From the NCBI RefSeq assembly GCF_051200875.1, contig NZ_CP195191.1:744001-808000 (forward strand): DNA of 64,000 bases, in the 5' to 3' direction. The translations under genes and the position numbers were made by a program. Positions 43,622-53,313 of the stretch are shown piece after piece; the stretch's first letter is position 1; the number at the start of each line of letters is the position of its first letter. This DNA is from Pseudotabrizicola sp051200875 (lineage in GTDB: Bacteria; Pseudomonadota; Alphaproteobacteria; Rhodobacterales; Rhodobacteraceae). The notes below the pieces were generated by a model that saw only the letters and a list, made by a program, of their open reading frames with translations, did not search any database and was not told where the DNA came from.

Positions 43622-44875
43622 ATGAGTCCCGCACTCCAGGGTCTTGTTACGATCATCCTCGGCGTAGGCGGCTGTATCGCCTACTTCTATTTCTCCAATC
43701 TCGTTCTGGACAAGGTGATCTTTCCGCCTAAGAAGAACGATGCTGGTCGGAACATCAGCCGCGCCAATATGGTCCGCCCTTGGCTGTTTCTGGCCCCCGC
43801 GCTGGTCGCCCTCGGTCTGTATCTCGCCTATCCCGTGGTCGAAACGCTGCGCCTGTCGTTGACCGAACGTGTGCCTGTCATCGGCCAACCCGGACAGTTC
43901 GAATATCAATGGGTCGGTTTCGCCAATTACAGCCAGATGATGAGCGAGGCGAAATTCTGGGAAGCCATGAGCAACAACATGATGTGGCTCATCGTGGTGC
44001 CCGCGGCCTCCACCGCAATCGGGCTGCTGGTCGCCCAACTGACCGACCGCATCAAATGGGGCTCCATCGCCAAATCGCTGATTTTCATGCCGATGGCGAT
44101 TTCCTTCGTCGGCGCTTCGGTGATCTTCAAGCTGGTCTATGAAATGCGCGGCCCCGATCAGGAACAGATTGGCGTGTTGAACGCGATCTGGCTGCAGTTC
44201 ACGGGCGGCATCGGATCGGTTCTGATGCTTAAAGTGCTGCCCATCCTGATCCTGGCCTGTTTTGCCGCCATCGTGGCCTGGATCACCTGGCTGATCGTCC
44301 GCCCCTTCCTGCGCGGACGCCCCGGAGGCACCTGGACCAAGATTGGCCGCATCGTGGCCGCGGTTGGTGGTGTCTGGCTGGTTTTCCTGTCCCTGCGCTC
44401 CATCATCGGGGTCATCGGCACCGAATACGCCTATGGGACGCCGCAAGCGTGGATTTCGCTGCCCTTCTGGAACAACTTCTTCCTGATGGTCGTCCTGATC
44501 TGGATCCAGACCGGCTTTGCCATGGTGATTCTGTCCGCGGCCCTGCGCGGCATTCCCGAAGAAACAGTCGAGGCGGCCATTGTCGACGGCGCCAACCCCT
44601 TCGAGATCTTCTTCCAGATCAAGGTGCCTCAGATCATGGGCACGATCGTCGTGGTCTGGACCACGATCACCATCACCGTGCTCAAGGTCTTTGACATCGT
44701 TTTCGCCATGACCAACGGCCAGTGGCAGACGCAGGTTTTGGCCAACTACATGTATGAAAAGCTGTTTGTCTCGGCCGACTGGGGTGTCGGTTCGGCCAGT
44801 GCCATGGTCATCATGCTTCTGGTCAGCCCGATCCTCGTCTGGAACGTCATCAACGCCCGCAAGGAGATGCGCTGA
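43622..44875 (+). CDS. aglF: Alpha-glucoside ABC transporter permease AglF
   Basis: A 417-residue inner-membrane permease of the MalF class. The EAA loop that contacts the ATPase is EAAIVDGANPFEIFFQIKVPQ (two parts, about residues 318-338). There are about nine hydrophobic segments. Compared with the common six-helix ~300-residue sugar permeases there is an extra N-terminal helix (about 8-28) and an inserted pair of helices (about 195-265, ILILACFAAIVAWITWLIV and IVAAVGGVWLVFLSL). GGGGGGAGAG precedes the start. It is followed by aglG after one base. Confidence 0.92.
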   Translation: MSPALQGLVTIILGVGGCIAYFYFSNLVLDKVIFPPKKNDAGRNISRANMVRPWLFLAPALVALGLYLAYPVVETLRLSLTERVPVIGQPGQFEYQWVGFANYSQMMSEAKFWEAMSNNMMWLIVVPAASTAIGLLVAQLTDRIKWGSIAKSLIFMPMAISFVGASVIFKLVYEMRGPDQEQIGVLNAIWLQFTGGIGSVLMLKVLPILILACFAAIVAWITWLIVRPFLRGRPGGTWTKIGRIVAAVGGVWLVFLSLRSIIGVIGTEYAYGTPQAWISLPFWNNFFLMVVLIWIQTGFAMVILSAALRGIPEETVEAAIVDGANPFEIFFQIKVPQIMGTIVVVWTTITITVLKVFDIVFAMTNGQWQTQVLANYMYEKLFVSADWGVGSASAMVIMLLVSPILVWNVINARKEMR

Positions 44876-44876
44876 A

Positions 44877-46025
44877 ATGGACAATATCGCTGGAACCAAA
44901 TCGGGCCTCAGCTGGGCCGTCCAAATCTCCGTCATCCTGCTTGTGCTGCTGTGGCTTTTCCCGACCTTTGGCCTGTTCGTTTCGTCTTTCCGCACGGCCG
45001 ACCAGATCACCACCTCGGGCTGGTGGAAATCCATGTTCGCGTCCGAGCAGAACCTGACCCTGCGCGCCGCTGATGCCGCGACCCAAGTGCAAAAGGACGG
45101 GCTCTATGTGATCGAGGGCAACCTCTTTGACGGCGGCAATGCCAGCGGTGAGATCACCGTCTGGGGCACCTCGTCGCGGGATATTTCCGCCTTTGAGCCG
45201 GGCGCGACCGCCGATCTGGCCGATGGTCAAAAGATCACCGTGCAATCGAATGGCGACTATGTGCTGACCTCGCCCACCGAGATGGAAGGCCGCAGCCCGC
45301 GCGTCTTTGTCACCGCCTCGTCCCCGCCAGATTTCACCACCAACAACTATCGCTTTCTGCTGGTGGACCCGGCCAATATCGACGGCATGTCCAAGGCGTT
45401 CTTTGGCACGCTGACCGTGACCATCCCGGCGACGATCATCCCGATCCTTGTCGCGGCCTTTGCGGCCTATGCCTTGGCGTGGATGGATTTTCCGGGCCGC
45501 GCGCTCTTGATCGCCGCCATCGTCGGCCTTCTGGTGGTGCCACTACAACTGGCGCTGATCCCGCTTTTGAAATTCCACAACGGCATCGGCATCGGTAAGG
45601 GCTATCTGGGTGTCTGGCTCGCCCATACCGGCTTTGGTCTGCCGCTCGCGATCTACCTCTTGCGAAACTACATGGTCGGCCTGCCGCGCGACATCATCGA
45701 ATGCGCCAAGGTCGATGGGGCCACCGACTTCCAGATCTTTACCAAGATCGTGCTGCCCTTGTCTTTCCCGGCACTGGCCAGCTTTGCCATCTTCCAGTTC
45801 CTCTGGACATGGAACGACCTGCTGGTGGCCAAGGTCTTTCTGATCGACCCTACCGCCGGGACGACCGTGATGACCGACAAGATCGTGCAGCTGATGGGTT
45901 CTCGCGGCGGCAATTGGGAAATCCTTGCAACGGCAGCCTTCATTTCGATCTCGGTGCCGCTGCTCGTCTTCTTCGCCATGCAAAAATACCTCGTGCGCGG
46001 CCTTCTGGCTGGCTCGGTGAAATAA
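44877..46025 (+). CDS. aglG: Alpha-glucoside ABC transporter permease AglG
   Basis: The 382-residue MalG-class permease has its EAA loop at ECAKVDGATDFQIFTKIVLP (about 277-296). After the first membrane helix (about 13-35) comes a large periplasmic insertion (about residues 40-165, with AADAATQVQKDGLYVIEG and similar beta-like segments) before the second helix. It is probably where the binding protein docks. The ATG is one base past the aglF stop. Ends at aglA after 18 bases. Confidence 0.92.
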   Translation: MDNIAGTKSGLSWAVQISVILLVLLWLFPTFGLFVSSFRTADQITTSGWWKSMFASEQNLTLRAADAATQVQKDGLYVIEGNLFDGGNASGEITVWGTSSRDISAFEPGATADLADGQKITVQSNGDYVLTSPTEMEGRSPRVFVTASSPPDFTTNNYRFLLVDPANIDGMSKAFFGTLTVTIPATIIPILVAAFAAYALAWMDFPGRALLIAAIVGLLVVPLQLALIPLLKFHNGIGIGKGYLGVWLAHTGFGLPLAIYLLRNYMVGLPRDIIECAKVDGATDFQIFTKIVLPLSFPALASFAIFQFLWTWNDLLVAKVFLIDPTAGTTVMTDKIVQLMGSRGGNWEILATAAFISISVPLLVFFAMQKYLVRGLLAGSVK

Positions 46026-46043
46026 GAACGGACTGACAGACCA

Positions 46044-47678
46044 ATGACGACGAAAACCCAAATGGCAATCGGCGCGGATGCCGACTGGTGGCGAGGCGCG
46101 GTGATCTACCAGATCTACCCGCGCAGCTATCAAGACAGCAATGGCGACGGTGTGGGCGATCTGGCGGGGATCACCTCCCGGCTGGACCACATCGCCGGCC
46201 TCGGGGCAGATGCCATTTGGATCAGCCCGTTCTTCACCTCGCCGATGAAGGACTTTGGCTACGACGTCAGCGATTATTGCGACGTCGATCCGATGTTCGG
46301 CAGCTTGGCCGATTTCGATGCCCTCGTCGCCCGCGCCCATGAACTGGGACTAAAGGTCATGATCGACCTTGTGCTGTCGCATACCAGCGACCAGCACCCT
46401 TGGTTCAAGGAAAGCCGCAAGAACCACAACAACGACAAGTCCGATTGGTACGTCTGGGCAGACCCGAAAGGCGATGGCACCCCGCCGAACAATTGGCTGT
46501 CAATCTTTGGCGGATCAGCATGGCAGTGGGATTCCAGGCGCGAGCAGTACTATCTGCACAACTTCCTGACCTCGCAGCCCGATCTCAACTTCCACCACGA
46601 ACCGGTGCAAGAGGCGCTTTTAGACGTCGCGCGGTTCTGGCTGGCGCGGGGGGTCAACGGCTTCCGTCTGGACACGATCAACTTCTACATTGCCGACAAG
46701 TATCTCCGCGACAATCCTCCGCTGCCCAAGGAATTGCGCAACGACAGCATCGCGCCCTCGGTAAATCCGTATAACCATCAGCTCCATCTTTTTGACAAGA
46801 ACCAGCCGGAAAACCTTGAATTCCTGAAGAAATTCCGCGCCGTCCTGAACCCATACGGCGCTGCTGCCGTGGGCGAGGTCGGGGACGCACAGCGCGGCCT
46901 TGAAATCATGGCCGAATACACCTCGGGCGGTGACAAGGTGCAGATGTGCTACCCGTTTGAAATGCTGCAACCCGCCCGGCTGACCGCTGGCTCGCTGGAC
47001 CAGACCTTCGCCCGGATGAACGCCGTCGCCCCGGATGCCTGGCCCTGCTGGTCTTATTCCAACCACGACGTCGTTCGCCACGTCACCCGCTGGAACCTCA
47101 GCGATGCCGCAGCGCGGATGTATACCGTTCTTTTGCTGACCCTGCGCGGGTCGGTCTGCCTTTATCAGGGCGAGGAACTGGCGCTGCCCGAGGCGGATAT
47201 CGCCTTTGAAGACCTGCAAGACCCCTATGGCATCGAATTCTGGCCGGAATTCAAAGGCCGCGATGGCTGCCGCACCCCCATGGTTTGGCAGGCCGACAAT
47301 CTGAACGGCGGCTTTTCTGCTGGCAAACCGTGGCTTCCGGTCACTTCGGCCCATCTGGGCCGCGCCGTCGGCGCACAGGATGCCGACCCGGACAGCATGC
47401 TGAACCACTACCGCCGCGCCTTGGCCTTCCGCCGTGCCCATCCGGTTTTGCGTGATGGCGGCCTTACTGGCATGCAGTCGGCTGGCGATCTTGTCACCTT
47501 CCAGCGGGTCGGCAAAGAAACGATCTTCTGTGCTTTCAACTTGGGGGAAATCCCCGTTGAGGCCGCGCTCCCTGCCGGAAACTGGCAGGCTTTGGGTGAG
47601 GAACTTGGCGCAGTCAAAGCCATTCAGGGCAAGGTGAACCTTGGCCCTTGGGGCTTTGCGGTGTTGCAAAAGATTTAA
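46044..47678 (+). CDS. aglA: Alpha-glucosidase, glycoside hydrolase family 13 (AglA)
   Basis: The 544-residue cytoplasmic enzyme hydrolyses the imported alpha-glucosides (maltose, sucrose, trehalose or similar) to glucose. It has the GH13 regions: DLVLSHTSDQHPWF (region I), GFRLDTINF with nucleophile Asp210, AAVGEVGDA with acid/base Glu278, and YSNHDVVRH with Asp342. The HHEPVQEALLDVARFW block fits the oligo-1,6-/alpha-glucosidase subfamily. No leader. Lies between permease and ATPase genes as in rhizobial agl operons. Confidence 0.93.
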   Translation: MTTKTQMAIGADADWWRGAVIYQIYPRSYQDSNGDGVGDLAGITSRLDHIAGLGADAIWISPFFTSPMKDFGYDVSDYCDVDPMFGSLADFDALVARAHELGLKVMIDLVLSHTSDQHPWFKESRKNHNNDKSDWYVWADPKGDGTPPNNWLSIFGGSAWQWDSRREQYYLHNFLTSQPDLNFHHEPVQEALLDVARFWLARGVNGFRLDTINFYIADKYLRDNPPLPKELRNDSIAPSVNPYNHQLHLFDKNQPENLEFLKKFRAVLNPYGAAAVGEVGDAQRGLEIMAEYTSGGDKVQMCYPFEMLQPARLTAGSLDQTFARMNAVAPDAWPCWSYSNHDVVRHVTRWNLSDAAARMYTVLLLTLRGSVCLYQGEELALPEADIAFEDLQDPYGIEFWPEFKGRDGCRTPMVWQADNLNGGFSAGKPWLPVTSAHLGRAVGAQDADPDSMLNHYRRALAFRRAHPVLRDGGLTGMQSAGDLVTFQRVGKETIFCAFNLGEIPVEAALPAGNWQALGEELGAVKAIQGKVNLGPWGFAVLQKI

Positions 47679-47698
47679 GGGAAGGGGGAGCCCGGATC

Positions 47699-48787
<1,089 letters not shown>

Positions 48788-48790
48788 GCT

Positions 48791-48892
48791 CTAGAACAGC
48801 GCGATTGCGGTCAGAAAAATCAGCGACAGGGTCACAGCCAGCAAGGCAGGAACCCATATCGTAAATCTTGGAGCGGGCGGCAGGTCATCCAT
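48791..48892 (-). CDS. 33-residue single-pass membrane protein (possible)
   Basis: The frame starts DDLPPAPRFTIWVPALL after Met and consists of a 12-residue polar N-terminus and one membrane helix (about residues 13-33, ending LIFLTAIALF and a TAG). AAAGGGCGGC lies directly before the ATG as a possible ribosome site. The stop is 4 bases from the aglK stop. It has the layout of small membrane proteins common in Rhodobacteraceae, but at 33 residues chance cannot be excluded. Confidence 0.4.
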   Translation of the reverse strand: MDDLPPAPRFTIWVPALLAVTLSLIFLTAIALF

Positions 48893-48975
48893 GCCGCCCT
48901 TTATCTTGGCTTAACCTTTCCACTTTCCTAATCCGGGCATGGACCAAAGCCCGCATCCCGACGACTGGGAAAGCC

Positions 48976-49715
48976 ATGACCGATGGCGCGCCCTTTCCGC
49001 AGCACTGGGCCTATAGCGTCGCGATGGAACGCATGGGGGCAGAGGTGTCGCGGCTTCTTCTAGCTGGTCGGCCCGTTCAGGCCTTGGAGCGTCCGGGCCT
49101 GCGGTTGATCCATCGCCTACCACCCGACTTGTCGCTTTGCTCCTTGGCGCGTCACGCCGGGCTGACGGTGATCAGCACCACATCGTCCCGGACTCGCCTG
49201 ATCCCGCTGATCACCGCGCGCCATCACGCCATCTGGGATATTGACGCCCCGCTGCCAACGCTTTTGGCGCGCATGCGTCAGACATGGCGTCAGGCCTTGG
49301 AAAAGGCCGTCAGCCCGGTTCGCGTAGACAATCCGCCTTGCAGCCCATCCTGCATCACACGCGGATGCAGGGCAGGGCGCGGGGCTATCGCAACCTGCCC
49401 CCTTCCTTTGTGCAGAATTGGCCCGGCGGCATCTTGGTGCTGGCCACGGGTAGGCCGCTGACCGCCGGGGCGGTGTTTCTGCTGCATGGCCCAAACGCAA
49501 CCTATCACGCAGCGTGGTCCAGCCCCGAAGGACTGGCCACCGGCGCGCCAAGGGCAATTTTATGGAGCGCGGCACAAATCTTGTCCGGGAAAGGCATCCG
49601 CAGCATCGACCTTGGCGCCTTTGACGCCGCCAAACCCGGCCTCGCCCGGTTCAAATTGGGCACGGGGGCAAGGCGCGAAAACCTTGGCCCGACCTCACTT
49701 TTGCCGCCGTTCTGA
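48976..49715 (+). pseudogene. GNAT/FemAB-like acetyltransferase gene with a -1 frameshift
   Basis: The first frame (48976 to about 49335) encodes TDGAPFPQHWAYSVAMERMGAEV to RMRQTWRQALEKAV, then runs into unrelated residues. A second frame from about 49336 to 49715 continues the same kind of protein: LQPILHHTRMQGRARGYRNL, NWPGGILVLATGRPLTAGAVFLLHGPNATYHAAW and RSIDLGAFDAAKPGLARFKLGTGA, typical of an FemAB/GNAT fold end. One lost base near 49331-49340 (for example one G giving AATCCGGCC) would join them into about 246 residues. It is either a recent pseudogene or a sequencing error. The end overlaps the converging ureohydrolase gene by 21 bases. Confidence 0.7.
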
Positions 49716-50675
49716 CCGTGCGTGAAAGATGAAGCCAAGAAAATTTAGCAAGACCTGCGCCGCCAAAATCGCGGTTGATCCACTGTGGTCATAATCCGGC
49801 GCGACCTCGACCAGATCAACACCCACGACATCATGCGTGCGGGCAATCCCCTGCAGGATTTCCAGCACCTCATAATACAGGAACCCGCCATGGCTGGGCG
49901 TGCCCGTTCCCGGCGCGATAGAGGGGCAAAAGCCGTCAATGTCGATGGTCACATAAATGCGCGCGCCCTTGGGAATGCGGGCCAGAACGCCCTCGGCCCC
50001 CAGTTTGCGGACCTGCCGGACAGAAAGAATATCATCTCCCATCGCCCGTGCCGCCTCATAGCCATCCTTGGCCGTGGATGAGACGTTTCGTATGCCAAGC
50101 GCCGTAATACCCGACACATAATCCCGCTCGGCGGCGCGCCGCATCGGGTTGCCGTGGCCATGCACAACGCCATGCCGGATATCGACGAAATCCAGATGCG
50201 CGTCGATCTGCACGATATGGATCGGGCCGTCCTTGGCGCAGGTCTCGTCAAAGGCCCGGATACAGGGGATGTTGATCGAATGATCGCCGCCGATCACCAC
50301 CGGCAGCGCGCCCGCCGCCAGAATGGCCCGCACACCCTGCTCGATATTGGCGTGGCTTTTCTCGGTATCGGTATGAACGATATCGGCATCGCCAATATCG
50401 ACGATACGCACATCCGACCCCAGATAGGTGCAGTCATCCTCATGGTCATAGGCCCCGGCATGACCAAAGGAAAACAGCGTCGAGGCCTCACGCACCGCAC
50501 GCGGCCCGAACCGCGCACCAGCCCGGAACTGGGTGCCAAAGTCAAAGGGCGCGCCCATCACCGCGACATCGGCGGCGATCTGGGACCAATCGCCGACATA
50601 GGGCCTTTTGCCAAAAGTCGAAATCCCTACAAAAGGCAGGTTCAGCCGCCCCGTTTCATAGCCATGTCCGCTCAT
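49695..50675 (-). CDS. Ureohydrolase (agmatinase/guanidinobutyrase-like)
   Basis: The 326-residue dimanganese enzyme hydrolyses a guanidino compound to urea and an amine. All six metal ligands are visible: His132 (GGDHS), Asp158, His160 and Asp162 (DAHLD), Asp245 and Asp247 (DIDGF). The signature IDGFCPSIAPGTGTPSHGG differs from the agmatinase form DxLDPAFAPGTGTPE, so the substrate may not be agmatine. AAGGGGAACGGGAC precedes the ATG at 50675. The same frame is open far upstream but no longer looks like protein. It is divergent from the PhyH-type dioxygenase gene. Confidence 0.87.
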   Translation of the reverse strand: MSGHGYETGRLNLPFVGISTFGKRPYVGDWSQIAADVAVMGAPFDFGTQFRAGARFGPRAVREASTLFSFGHAGAYDHEDDCTYLGSDVRIVDIGDADIVHTDTEKSHANIEQGVRAILAAGALPVVIGGDHSINIPCIRAFDETCAKDGPIHIVQIDAHLDFVDIRHGVVHGHGNPMRRAAERDYVSGITALGIRNVSSTAKDGYEAARAMGDDILSVRQVRKLGAEGVLARIPKGARIYVTIDIDGFCPSIAPGTGTPSHGGFLYYEVLEILQGIARTHDVVGVDLVEVAPDYDHSGSTAILAAQVLLNFLGFIFHARSERRQK

Positions 50676-50783
50676 GTCCCGTTCCCCTTGACCGCGATCT
50701 GGCCCGAGACTGCTGTGCCAACTGGCCCTTGTCCAGTGCCCTGATCCGCGCCAGTGTGGCCAGATTGGAAGAAAGGACAGGCC

Positions 50784-51569
50784 ATGAGCGACGTGACGGA
50801 TCAGATGGTGGAAGACTTTGCCCGTGACGGGGCCGTGCTGATCCCCGGCCTGTTTGCGCCCTTTGTCGAAGAGTTGCGGGCCGGGGTGGAAAAGAATATG
50901 GCCGCGCCAACGCAGCAGATGCCGACACTGAAGCCCGGCGAGAAGGGGCGTTTCTTCGACGATTACTGCAATTGGGACAAGATCGACGAATTCCGCCGGG
51001 CAATCTTTGCGCCCGAAGTGGCCGAAGCCGCCAGCCGCCTGATGCAAAGCCCGCGCGTGCAACTGTTCCACGATCATGTGCTGGTCAAGGAACCTGGCAC
51101 CTCGAAACCCACGCCCTGGCACACCGACGGCCCCTATTACTTTGTCGAAGGCCGCCAGACCGTGTCCTTCTGGGTGCCGCTGGACCCGGTGCGCGAGGCA
51201 AGCCTGCGCTGTGTTGCTGGCAGCCACCTTTGGGAAAAGGACGTGCTGCCCACCCGCTGGATGGCCGAGACGAATTTCTATCCCGGCGATCATGACTACA
51301 TCCCCGTGCCGGACCCCGAGGCCGAGGGCATGCGCATCCTTGAATGGCCCATGGAGCCGGGCGACGCGGTGGCCTTTCACTATCGCACCCTGCACGGCAC
51401 GCGGGGCAACACGACCGAAAACCGCCGTCGCGCCTTTTCCCTGCGTCTGGTCGGCGACGACGCCCGATATGTGGAACGCCCCGGCCCGACCTCTCCACCC
51501 TTTCCGGGCCATGGAATGACCGCGGGCGAACGCCTGCGCGAAGACTGGTTCCCCACGCTTCTTTCCTAA
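50784..51569 (+). CDS. Phytanoyl-CoA dioxygenase (PhyH) family Fe(II)/2-oxoglutarate oxygenase
   Basis: A 261-residue cupin-fold hydroxylase with the 2-His-1-carboxylate iron site: His113 and Asp115 (PWHTDGPYY) and His204 (RTLHGTRGN), and a 2-oxoglutarate-binding Arg in RRRAFSLRL. LFHDHVLVKEPG precedes it. Such enzymes hydroxylate varied small molecules. AAGGACAGG gives the ribosome site. The neighbouring ureohydrolase is transcribed in the opposite direction from the same about 110-base spacer, hinting at a shared pathway. Confidence 0.87.
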   Translation: MSDVTDQMVEDFARDGAVLIPGLFAPFVEELRAGVEKNMAAPTQQMPTLKPGEKGRFFDDYCNWDKIDEFRRAIFAPEVAEAASRLMQSPRVQLFHDHVLVKEPGTSKPTPWHTDGPYYFVEGRQTVSFWVPLDPVREASLRCVAGSHLWEKDVLPTRWMAETNFYPGDHDYIPVPDPEAEGMRILEWPMEPGDAVAFHYRTLHGTRGNTTENRRRAFSLRLVGDDARYVERPGPTSPPFPGHGMTAGERLREDWFPTLLS

Positions 51570-51705
51570 GGGCCGCGGTCTTGGGGGGCATCGAGCCCCC
51601 CGCAACCGCCCTGCCGGGGAAGCCGCGCCCGACCTGCGGCAAATTCCCCCGCTTGCCATTCCCGGACCGATGCGCTGTTCTTGTCGCATTCAAGGAGCCG
51701 CATTC

Positions 51706-52701
51706 ATGACGACCGCCCTAAAAGACAAACGTCCGAAATCATTCCCTCCGCCAGAATTTCCACCAAAGCGTTTGCCGCTTTTTGCCCGGATGCCACCGGC
51801 GGTCTTTCCCTCGGTTCTTGGGCTGTTGGGTCTGGTTCTGGCCCTGAAACGGGCGACGCTGGAGGCCGGAACGGGGGCAGGGCTGGCTGATCTGGCGATG
51901 GGTTTGGCCGCGGGGCTGTGGTTTTTCTCGGCGGTGGCCTATGCGATCAAACTGGCCCGCCGCCCCACGGTGGTCATGGAAGATTTGAGCATTCTGCCCG
52001 GGCGGGCCGGTCTGGCCGCGGCCTCCGTCGGCGGTTTTGCCGTCTCGGCCATCCTTGGCTTCTTTTCGCAGGCGATTGCCTCGGTGGTCCTGATCCTTGC
52101 CTTCGCTTTGCATACGGGCCTTGTCCTGCTGACGGTTCGCGCGCTTTTGGCCGCGCCGCCAGAGGCGCGAGATGTGACCCCAGCCTGGCATCTGAGCTTT
52201 GTGGGCTTCATCGTCGGTGCCCTGGCCGCCACCCCGCTTGGCTGGGCGACTGCGGCCACCGCCATCCTGTGGGGCACGCTTGCCGTTGCGGTGGCAATCT
52301 GGCTTTACAGCTTGTGGCAATTGACCCGCCGGATCCCGCCCGCGCCGCTGCGTCCGCTTTTGGCCATCCATCTGGCTCCGGCCAGCCTATTCGCGAGCGT
52401 GGGAGGGCTTTTGGGCCAGACGGATCTGGCGCAGGTCATGGTGATCCTGGGTCTGTTGATCCTGACGGCACTCGTGCTTGCCGGGCGCTGGATTACCGAA
52501 AGTGGTTTCTCGCCGCTCTGGGGGGCTTTTACCTTTCCTCTCGCCGCCTATGCCTCGGCGCTTTTGATCAATGGCTGGGTCGTCGCCGGGGGAATCCTCA
52601 CGGCCATCGCCTTGGGCGTGAACCTTGCTATTGCGTGGAAGGTCATCGCCATGTGGCCCAAAGGCAGCCTTGCTGCGAAGACCAATGCGGCCACGGCCTG
52701 A
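51706..52701 (+). CDS. TDT-family (TehA/SLAC1-like) anion transporter
   Basis: The 331-residue protein has a basic, Pro-rich N-terminus and about ten hydrophobic helices. Conserved early PPAVFPSVLGLLGLVLALKR, then LAAGLWFFSAVAYAIKLARRP and PAWHLSFVGFIVGALAATPLG, fit the tellurite-resistance/dicarboxylate transporter family, which includes anion channels. Substrate unknown. AAGGAG precedes the ATG at 51706. It is separated from the dioxygenase gene by 136 bases; a repeat element follows. Confidence 0.82.
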   Translation: MTTALKDKRPKSFPPPEFPPKRLPLFARMPPAVFPSVLGLLGLVLALKRATLEAGTGAGLADLAMGLAAGLWFFSAVAYAIKLARRPTVVMEDLSILPGRAGLAAASVGGFAVSAILGFFSQAIASVVLILAFALHTGLVLLTVRALLAAPPEARDVTPAWHLSFVGFIVGALAATPLGWATAATAILWGTLAVAVAIWLYSLWQLTRRIPPAPLRPLLAIHLAPASLFASVGGLLGQTDLAQVMVILGLLILTALVLAGRWITESGFSPLWGAFTFPLAAYASALLINGWVVAGGILTAIALGVNLAIAWKVIAMWPKGSLAAKTNAATA

Positions 52702-52738
52702 GCACGCGGCGACCACGGAGTGAAAAGGGAGAAAGGAA

Positions 52739-52797
52739 AGGGGGGCTGTCTGCCCCCCTCTGGGCCCTTGGCCCATTCACCCCCCGAGGATATTTTA
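52739..52797 (+). repeat. Dispersed GC-rich repeat, copy 2
   Basis: GGGGGGCTGTCTGCCCCCC hairpin (about 52741-52757), a GGGCCC-TTGG-like second block and CATTCACCCCCCGAGGATATTTT (to 52797) repeat copy 1 at 38381-38450 nearly base for base. It follows the TDT transporter and overlaps the last codon of the converging GNAT gene. Confidence 0.75.
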
Positions 52798-53313
52798 CGA
52801 CAGAAAATTCGGGGAGCGCGGCAGGGAGAAATAGACGCTGTCGCACCATTCGTCACGCCATTGCATCGTGTTCTGCGCGCGGTGTGTTTCGACAAATCCC
52901 AGTTGTTCCAGCAAGGCGCAAGAGGCCCTGTTGCGGGGATCTGCCTCTGCGGTCAGGGCCGTAACCGGGTGGCGGGCAAAAAGCCAAGGAAGGATCGCCT
53001 CAAGCGCCTCTCGCATCAACCCCTGCCGCCAATAATCGGGATGCAGGATATACCCGATCTCGGGCAGGCGCCACGCGCCGGCCTTGCCAATCACGCGCCC
53101 GCCCATCTCGAGCACGAACTCATCCGACGTGGTCGCGGTGATCATGGAGTGCAGCCAGAGGCGGGTTTCTTCCAGCGTTTCATGTTCTGGCGTTGACCAG
53201 TAGCGCATGGCCTCGGGCAGCGACAGGATGGCGTGGATCGCCTCGAGATCCGAAGCGCGGGCGCGCCGAAGGATCATACGCGAGGTGGCGATGGTAGCGC
53301 CATCCTCAGCCAC
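52795..53313 (-). CDS. GNAT N-acetyltransferase (RimJ/RimL type)
   Basis: A 172-residue acetyltransferase: ILRRARASDLEAIHAIL, GKAGAWRLPEIGYILHPDYW (motif before), RQGLMREALEAILPWLF (acetyl-CoA pyrophosphate loop, G-x-M type) and DPRNRASCALLEQLGFVE. The chosen GTG start at 53313 has CGGAGG six bases before it, and overlaps the stop of the penicillin-acylase gene by 8 bases, so the two are coupled. The substrate is unknown. Confidence 0.82.
   Translation of the reverse strand: MAEDGATIATSRMILRRARASDLEAIHAILSLPEAMRYWSTPEHETLEETRLWLHSMITATTSDEFVLEMGGRVIGKAGAWRLPEIGYILHPDYWRQGLMREALEAILPWLFARHPVTALTAEADPRNRASCALLEQLGFVETHRAQNTMQWRDEWCDSVYFSLPRSPNFLS

Noticed and set aside
43502..45034. Long antisense open frame opposite aglF (about 510 codons)
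   Set aside because: Long antisense frames are expected in GC-rich genes; the predicted protein is low-complexity (Asp/His/Gly-rich) and the sense strand has unmistakable permease motifs. Similar frames opposite glk, bgl, aglG and aglA were rejected for the same reason.
50676..51689. Upstream in-frame extension of the ureohydrolase to about 664 residues
   Set aside because: The extension has no ureohydrolase features, lies opposite the PhyH gene, and a good ribosome site precedes the ATG at 50675.
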